A stretch of 64,000 bases of DNA, from assembly GCA_019637395.1 (NCBI GenBank), contig JAHBVR010000007.1, positions 271,738 through 335,737 of the forward strand, written 5' to 3'. Below are positions 59,799 to 64,000 of this stretch, in pieces; the first letter of the stretch is position 1; the number at the start of each line of letters is the position of its first letter. A program made the translations under genes and the position numbers. Source of the DNA: Vulcanimicrobiota bacterium. GTDB lineage: Bacteria; Vulcanimicrobiota; Xenobia; Xenobiales; JADMJV01. The notes beneath the pieces were generated by a model. That model searched no databases. It was not told the DNA's origin and saw nothing but the letters and a program-made list of their open reading frames with translations.

Positions 59799-60844
59799 CC
59801 GAGCCGCAGTTCGGCAAAAGCGGCCGAGAAGTCGAGCTTATCGGCCCACTCAGGGTGATCGATAAAGGGATTGCGATTGCCCTGAAGTTCAAAGATGGCC
59901 TGGTTTCGATGTAATTCATACAGAGAAACCGGGTCTTCTTTATGCCAGCGCAAAAACGTCTCGATGTCTTCCGGCCGATACTCGTCAGACTTCTCCCCAA
60001 TCTCCTCGGGGTAGCGCAACAGGAAGTAGAGGGCGGCCCGAGCCACCGCGCCCTTACCGGCGTCCGGCTCGAAACGATTGATGTCCTTGGGTGCCCAGCC
60101 CCCCAGGCTGCGGTCCTCCGGCTGATGCCGGGTATCGCCATAAGGACGACAACCTCGTTGCTCGTTGGCCTTCTTCTCACAGGCGAAAAGAATGTGCAAA
60201 TCGCCTTTGGGCGTACGGTCGTGGTCGAAGAAATACTGCGGCACCGAATGCTCACCGTTGTAATAGCGGTGCCCCTCCACCAGGGCAATACGCTGGGCGA
60301 TTTCCAACGCGTTACCGGGAGCCTTGAGCAATTCCTCGCCCCACTGCCTGGCCTGCTCTTGAAAGTTGACTTTGACGTTGACCTTGCGCTCCACCACGGT
60401 GCCGTCCGCGTGCACACGCGGTTTTCCCTGGACCTTGATCTTCTGTTTGAAATCCTTGGCTTTGGTCACCCGGATCGGATCGTTGGTCTTCACCGGCTCC
60501 GCGGCGTAGATACTCTGCAGGCGTAAATTGGGACGCAGGTCCACCCAGGGGAACAAATATTTGGGCGGGTCGAAGCTGAATTTCTCACGATGCGTGCGGC
60601 GCACCAGTTCGCTCAACTGGTTATAGTCGGCCGCCCTATCACCGTAGTAGCGAGACCGGTCCACCAGGTCCTTCGCCTCGTCGTAGTAAGGCTTACCGGC
60701 CGCTTCCAGGACTTTCTTGAGATTGGCGGGCACCTCGTGGTCGGCGGAGGTGGGCACAAAACGGTCGACCGGCGCTGCGGCAGTCGCCGCCGCGTTGGAC
60801 TTGAACTGTGGGACGAGAGCTGAATGGAGAGCGCCGACCTGCAT
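59795..60844 (-). CDS. Endonuclease I (EndA/NucM) family nuclease
   Basis: A 349-residue nuclease. The C-terminal 250 residues follow the EndA/NucM pattern: KGDLHILFACEKKANEQRGC with the active-site His, KGAVARAALYFLLRYPEE, then WHKEDPVSLYELHRNQAIFE and QGNRNPFIDHPEW. Family members are usually exported and digest DNA non-specifically. Here no signal peptide is seen; instead about 70 residues of low-complexity N-terminal sequence (SNAAATAAAPVDRFVPTSAD) precede the domain. It may be secreted by another route. The divergent ADP-ribosylglycohydrolase starts 66 bp away. Confidence 0.85.
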   Translation of the reverse strand: MQVGALHSALVPQFKSNAAATAAAPVDRFVPTSADHEVPANLKKVLEAAGKPYYDEAKDLVDRSRYYGDRAADYNQLSELVRRTHREKFSFDPPKYLFPWVDLRPNLRLQSIYAAEPVKTNDPIRVTKAKDFKQKIKVQGKPRVHADGTVVERKVNVKVNFQEQARQWGEELLKAPGNALEIAQRIALVEGHRYYNGEHSVPQYFFDHDRTPKGDLHILFACEKKANEQRGCRPYGDTRHQPEDRSLGGWAPKDINRFEPDAGKGAVARAALYFLLRYPEEIGEKSDEYRPEDIETFLRWHKEDPVSLYELHRNQAIFELQGNRNPFIDHPEWADKLDFSAAFAELRLG

Positions 60845-60891
60845 TGCTCCAGCTTAGCCCCCGCCCCTGAAAACTACTTGAAACAGGATTA

Positions 60892-60906
60892 GTGTATTCA
60901 ATACAC
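60892..60906. promoter_or_regulatory. Palindrome in the endonuclease/ADP-ribosylglycohydrolase divergent promoter
   Basis: GTGTATT and AATACAC flank a single C, a perfect 15-bp dyad between the two divergent genes and only four bases before the GTG start of the hydrolase. It could be an operator or overlap the -10 region. Confidence 0.4.
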
Positions 60907-60910
60907 GAAG

Positions 60911-61768
60911 GTGAGAAAATTGCTTATCTTTTTGGCGATAGGAGATGCTTACGGGGCCGGGTTCGAGTATGCGCGGGCCGACTTTGTGGTGCGCCATAAC
61001 GATCTGAAACGCTACTACCAGCATCCTGAACATCTGGGCATTCGGCCGGGCATGTACACGGACGATACCCAGATGAGTCTGGCCGTGGCCGAAGCGCTAT
61101 TGGACCACTCCCGCCCCACTCCGCTGCACTGGGCCGAGCACTTCGTGCGCGCCTTCCGGCGCGAGCCACGCCACGGCTACGCCCAGCGTTTCTACGATTT
61201 TCTGCTGACGGTGAAAGATGGTAAGGATTTTCTGGCCCGTATCAAGCCGCACAGCGCCAAAAGCGGGGCCGCCATGCGCGCTCTGCCGGTCGGCTATTTA
61301 GCCACTCCGCAACTGGTTCTGGAAGTGGCCGCCGAGCAGGCCCGGCTCACTCACGACACTCCGGGCGGGATCCGTTCCGCTCAGGGGGTGGCTCTGAGCG
61401 CTCATTTTCTGCTGCGTGGCGGGCCCAAAGCCGGGTTGCCGGCTTATCTGGAAAAGCAGTTGGGCGGCGGCTGGTTCGACTGGCGGGGTTCGGTGGGCTC
61501 GGCCGGTATGGATAGCGCTCGGGCCGCTCTGACCTCGTTTCATCGTCATCCTTCCATGCAGGCCATGCTCAAAGAGTGCATCGCCTGGACCGGGGATGTG
61601 GACACCGTGGCCGCCCTGGCCCTGGGCCTGGCCGGCTGTGCTCCAGAAGTCGAGTGCGACTTGCCCGAGGTCTTGCTCCAGGATTTGGAAAATGGCCCTT
61701 TTGGTTCGGATTATATAAAGCAGCTCGACCAGCGTCTACGGGACCGCTTCTTGGGAGCTGTGACCTGA
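60911..61768 (+). CDS. ADP-ribosylglycohydrolase family protein
   Basis: A 285-residue enzyme of the ARH/DraG superfamily, which removes ADP-ribose from proteins or other acceptors. It starts at GTG 60911. Metal-binding motifs are intact: GDAYGAGFEY at the N-terminus, MYTDDTQMSLAVAEALL (the paired Asp residues) and TGDVDTVAALALGLAG near the C-terminus. Whether it targets proteins, nucleic acids or free ADP-ribose compounds is not clear; the NrtR-like regulator elsewhere in the window senses ADP-ribose in relatives. It is bordered on the right by an IS remnant. Confidence 0.9.
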   Translation: MRKLLIFLAIGDAYGAGFEYARADFVVRHNDLKRYYQHPEHLGIRPGMYTDDTQMSLAVAEALLDHSRPTPLHWAEHFVRAFRREPRHGYAQRFYDFLLTVKDGKDFLARIKPHSAKSGAAMRALPVGYLATPQLVLEVAAEQARLTHDTPGGIRSAQGVALSAHFLLRGGPKAGLPAYLEKQLGGGWFDWRGSVGSAGMDSARAALTSFHRHPSMQAMLKECIAWTGDVDTVAALALGLAGCAPEVECDLPEVLLQDLENGPFGSDYIKQLDQRLRDRFLGAVT

Positions 61769-61786
61769 GTCCCTACCAGCAGGTAG

Positions 61787-62107
61787 GAATGCCAGTTCAC
61801 GTGCAAAGACTTCATTGGCATCCTAGAAGCCTCGGAAGTAACTATAAGCATGGACGGAAAGGGCCGATGTCTGGACAACGTCATCTGCGAAAGACTCTGG
61901 AGGACTGTGAAATACGAGGAGGTATATCTGAAGGAATACCCGAACGGGAACGCTACTTAATACTTCTCGTTCTACAACAGCGAACGGCTGCACCAGGCCC
62001 TGGATTACCGGACGCCGGCCTCTCTGTTCTTGCCAGCCAGCTACCTTGAACTAAGGAAGCGGATCAAGCAACCAAACCTACCCGAAAACGGCACGGAAAC
62101 TTACTAA
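61787..62107 (+). pseudogene. IS3-family transposase remnant (C-terminal part)
   Basis: The frame reads QFTCKDFIGILEASEVTISM and the sequence after it includes DNVICERLWRTVKYEEVYL, YFSFYNSERLHQALDYRTPA: the end of an IS3/IS150-type OrfB integrase. An in-frame TAA (61958) and a loss of about ten residues after KEYPNGN mark it as inactive, and the first two thirds of the gene are missing. The gene is followed by an IS end-like sequence. Confidence 0.85.
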
Positions 62108-62143
62108 GAAAACTGGGTTTTCTGTCCAACGATCGGGGTCCAC
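62108..62143 (+). mobile_element. Probable right end of the truncated IS3-family element
   Basis: After the transposase stop come GAAAACTGGGTTTTCTGTCC and CGGGGTCCAC, a pattern typical of IS3-family right ends, where TGGACCCC is the terminal inverted repeat read inward. No matching left end is visible near 61769, so the element was cut off beside the hydrolase gene. Confidence 0.5.
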
Positions 62144-62298
62144 CTTAGGTCTTTTAGAGACATGACCAAAGTGAACACCGAGCTACACAGCAAGAAAAGG
62201 AGTATCCTGAACGCGTGTCTAGCGTGCATGCCCAGCCCCGGTCGACCCAGGCCGACCTGCGGGTGGCCCAGCGGCACCACCACGCCGGCGATTCTCAC

Positions 62299-62586
62299 TC
62301 AATAGTTGGGGATCGTGAAGATTGATAATAGGAAACCCAAGAAAACAAGGCGGACGACACCCTTTTTTTTGAATAGCCCAAAAGAACCAAGCCCTAGTTG
62401 ATAAACTAGGGGCTTCAAGAGTGATAGACTCAACAGGGAGGGCTCTCTCCGCATCCCCCAACTCATCGCGCTAATCTCAAAAGTTCGATAGGTCAAACAG
62501 CCTATTGCGGTATAGACAATAAGCACAGCCTTAAGCTCCGATCCTAAGATGGACGCCCGCCAGGTAAAGCCTAATGAAATCCGCAA
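62299..62586 (-). CDS. Candidate small membrane protein next to the SUKH gene
   Basis: A 95-codon frame of lower GC than the rest of the window, overlapping the end of the SUKH gene by 56 bp (a GTG at 62526 would avoid the overlap). It has two hydrophobic stretches, KAVLIVYTAIGCLTY and VVRLVFLGFLLSIFTI, joined by a Leu/Ser-rich part. No family recognised. On the minus strand it follows the Rhs toxin end and its immunity gene, so it may be a second immunity or accessory gene. Between it and the IS end, 62144-62298 shows only a doubtful frame. Confidence 0.4.
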   Translation of the reverse strand: MRISLGFTWRASILGSELKAVLIVYTAIGCLTYRTFEISAMSWGMRREPSLLSLSLLKPLVYQLGLGSFGLFKKKGVVRLVFLGFLLSIFTIPNY

Positions 62587-62953
62587 AGCTGTGAGCTACG
62601 GGGCTTGGGACTCCTAAGACGAATATTTCTGCTTTGTCAGTAGTTTCTTTGCTCAAATGGATTGCCACCAAATAGGCCGAAAACGAGCAATCCATAAACA
62701 CGAAACAGTCCGTGGGCAAAGTAGGGTCGCATATCGGGTATAGCTCTGTAATCGGCAAAAACCGGTTAAGTCCGTCGTCGGTCTCCCCGTCGTCCATTCC
62801 GTCAAAAGCTTTCAGGAACTCTCTGAAGTCCATCGGCAACAGAAGCCTATGCCTAGCTTGGAATTCATCCAAAGCGTTTTCCTCGGCTCCAGACCTCATC
62901 ACGAGCCCTTGTGCTGCCCAATGTGCCTCCAGCTCTCGAATCAGGTTTCTCAA
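62531..62953 (-). CDS. SUKH (SMI1/KNR4) family immunity protein
   Basis: A 140-residue soluble protein with the SUKH fold pattern: EENALDEFQARHRLLLPMDF followed by REFLKAFDG at the N-terminus, ELYPICDPTLPTDCFVFMDC in the middle and SFADFIRLYLAG at the end. SUKH proteins are the commonest immunity proteins to nuclease-type toxins of contact-dependent systems. Its ATG overlaps the stop of the Rhs gene (ATGA at 62950-62953), the standard toxin-immunity arrangement, so it should neutralise that gene's C-terminal domain. Confidence 0.85.
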   Translation of the reverse strand: MRNLIRELEAHWAAQGLVMRSGAEENALDEFQARHRLLLPMDFREFLKAFDGMDDGETDDGLNRFLPITELYPICDPTLPTDCFVFMDCSFSAYLVAIHLSKETTDKAEIFVLGVPSPVAHSFADFIRLYLAGVHLRIGA

Positions 62954-64000
62954 GGCATCATCCGCAAGGCCTGCTCAACGATCTGGAGTCGTAGTGCTTG
63001 AACTCCAGCAGCGTCGTTGCCAGAGGAGATAGCCCTGCGTGCAACCTCACCGTATGCCTCAAGTGTATCTCTGCTTAACCCCGCCGGGACCTGAACGTTC
63101 TGCAGATTCTCCCGTGCTCCGCGCAGACCGGTTCCAAAAAGATCTCTCAACTGGTCGACTTGGCCCGAGCCACTTGTATAGGCTTTGAGCTCCTTCATTG
63201 TCATGTTTTGGAAATTCTTTTGACCCAGGAACCTGCTGCTCTCCCAGCCTCCGAGGGTAATTTTGCCGGCTTTAGTCCTTCCGGCCATCTTACCCAGTGC
63301 GCCCATACCGTCAGTAAGGACCCAACTGCCAATTTCCCAGGCGTTGTGGTCGACCCAGTCTGTCCAATCTTGGCCCCAGCAGAGTACTTTAAGTTTTGCC
63401 TTTTTCGCCTTGATACGCAGCTTGGCTTTGGCCTGTGCGCTTGGGTCTTCGACTGGTTCGAGGCCATCGGGATCAAAATTTCCGATGGGATCGTTCGCGC
63501 AATAACGATACAGGTTGTAGTCTACGCCCTCACCCAGCGGATCCCGCGAAATCCAGCGCCGGTTCTTCGCGTCATAAACCCGGTAGGTGGCCAGGTCCAG
63601 ACCCGAGGTGGCGTGATGCCAGAGGCCGGCATATCCCCAGTCGCTCTCAAGATCGCCAGCTTCTTTGTTGCGCTCACCGTAGGTGCTGTAGCTGTATTCC
63701 GCCCTCACCGTGCCGGCGGAATCCACCAGCTCACGGACGGAGCCGAGGTGGTCCATCGCGTAGTAAAGTTTGGTGCTACCGCGCACCTCGCCCTGTCCGA
63801 AGAATCTCCGCGTAACCGGGAAACCAGTCTGCAGTCCATCGCGTTCGCACACAATGGACCCTCCCAGCCACCAATACAGCTTTTTACTTGTGACGGTGCC
63901 ATCGGTCAGCTCGGTAATCTTGGTCCGGCGCGACATGCCGTCGTATGCAAACTCCGACCTGGTGGTGCCCTGCACAATCGCGGTCACCCGGCCCTGGTCA
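62950..64000 (-). CDS. Rhs-repeat protein, C-terminal part with a polymorphic toxin domain (partial)
   Basis: The frame runs off the right edge of the window. The YD/Rhs core is clear: FAYDGMSRRTKI, YYAMDHLGSVRELVDSAGTV and the conserved end WHHATSGLDLATYRVYDAKN, RRWISRDPLGEGVDYNLYRY, ANDPIGNFDPDGL. After that border come about 160 residues that differ from the core: a Lys-rich linker (KAKLRIKAKKAKLKVL), then WESSRFLGQKNFQNMTMKEL and LSRDTLEAYGEVARRAISSG. This should be the toxin tip, of a kind I cannot name. GC falls in this part, in line with exchange of tip modules. The shell would be exported or released from a partner system and is followed by SUKH immunity. Confidence 0.88.
   Translation of the reverse strand, partial: DQGRVTAIVQGTTRSEFAYDGMSRRTKITELTDGTVTSKKLYWWLGGSIVCERDGLQTGFPVTRRFFGQGEVRGSTKLYYAMDHLGSVRELVDSAGTVRAEYSYSTYGERNKEAGDLESDWGYAGLWHHATSGLDLATYRVYDAKNRRWISRDPLGEGVDYNLYRYCANDPIGNFDPDGLEPVEDPSAQAKAKLRIKAKKAKLKVLCWGQDWTDWVDHNAWEIGSWVLTDGMGALGKMAGRTKAGKITLGGWESSRFLGQKNFQNMTMKELKAYTSGSGQVDQLRDLFGTGLRGARENLQNVQVPAGLSRDTLEAYGEVARRAISSGNDAAGVQALRLQIVEQALRMMP

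Noticed and set aside
62104-62298. 64-codon minus-strand frame with one hydrophobic stretch
   Set aside because: It overlaps the IS end, has no ribosome-binding site and matches no family; too weak to list as a gene.

Overview
The window is GC-rich bacterial DNA, densely packed with genes that very often overlap by 1-16 bp (ATGA, GTGA, TTGA, TAATG, TGATG junctions) and frequently use GTG or TTG starts. The gene set (initiator tRNA-fMet, pyrH-frr-uppS-cdsA-dxr-rseP, lipA-lipB next to a 2-oxoacid dehydrogenase E2, CarD, an NrtR-like Nudix regulator, S-adenosylhomocysteinase, type IV pseudopilins) indicates a bacterial chromosome with an isoprenoid MEP pathway. Many long proteins have no recognisable family or have odd domain fusions, which suggests a poorly sampled or uncultivated lineage; I cannot assign a phylum from sequence alone.

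1-9,330: one chain of overlapping plus-strand genes: the end of a solute-binding protein, two permeases and two ATPases of an oligopeptide-type ABC transporter, a small tyrosine-phosphatase-like protein, the last two steps of histidine degradation (HutI and glutamate formimidoyltransferase), PsuG and a Nif3-like protein. ahcY follows with a structured leader and a strong terminator. 9,295-16,461: membrane acyltransferase and small ORFs (minus), secreted sulfatase (plus), aldo/keto reductase and old-yellow-enzyme pair (minus) behind a perfect 12-2-12 palindrome, a decayed Rpn-type nuclease gene and an ArsR-type regulator.

16,517-25,951: a 1584-residue protein combining a degenerate zinc-protease-like segment with an ABC1/UbiB-like kinase segment; a divergent HTTM membrane gene pair; a receiver-pseudokinase fusion; a GT39-like membrane protein. 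25,967-31,412: SnoaL-like protein, tRNA-fMet, two zinc-finger membrane proteins, DUF4177-like protein, BNR-repeat protein, glycerol kinase and an orphan ABC ATPase. 31,489-39,893: two unknown proteins (one a lethal-factor-like zincin), then pyrH-frr-(small unknown)-uppS-cdsA-dxr, a 175-bp inverted-repeat element, rseP and a degenerate TsaC-like protein.

39,890-46,698 (minus): two pilin-like genes, a PilC/GspF protein, a multidomain histidine kinase and a receiver/HD-GYP-like/SARP response regulator, in one overlapping operon. 46,760-53,762: TPR protein, NPCBM-like secreted protein, NrtR-like regulator, CarD, lipA-lipB-E2, small unknown protein. 53,821-60,844: decayed VapBC, nucleotide-transporter-like protein, tandem DUF2330 secreted proteins, GMC oxidoreductase with a small partner, a 25-residue membrane peptide, endonuclease I. 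60,911-64,000: ADP-ribosylglycohydrolase, an IS3 remnant, and the 3' end of an Rhs polymorphic-toxin gene with its SUKH immunity gene in a lower-GC stretch.
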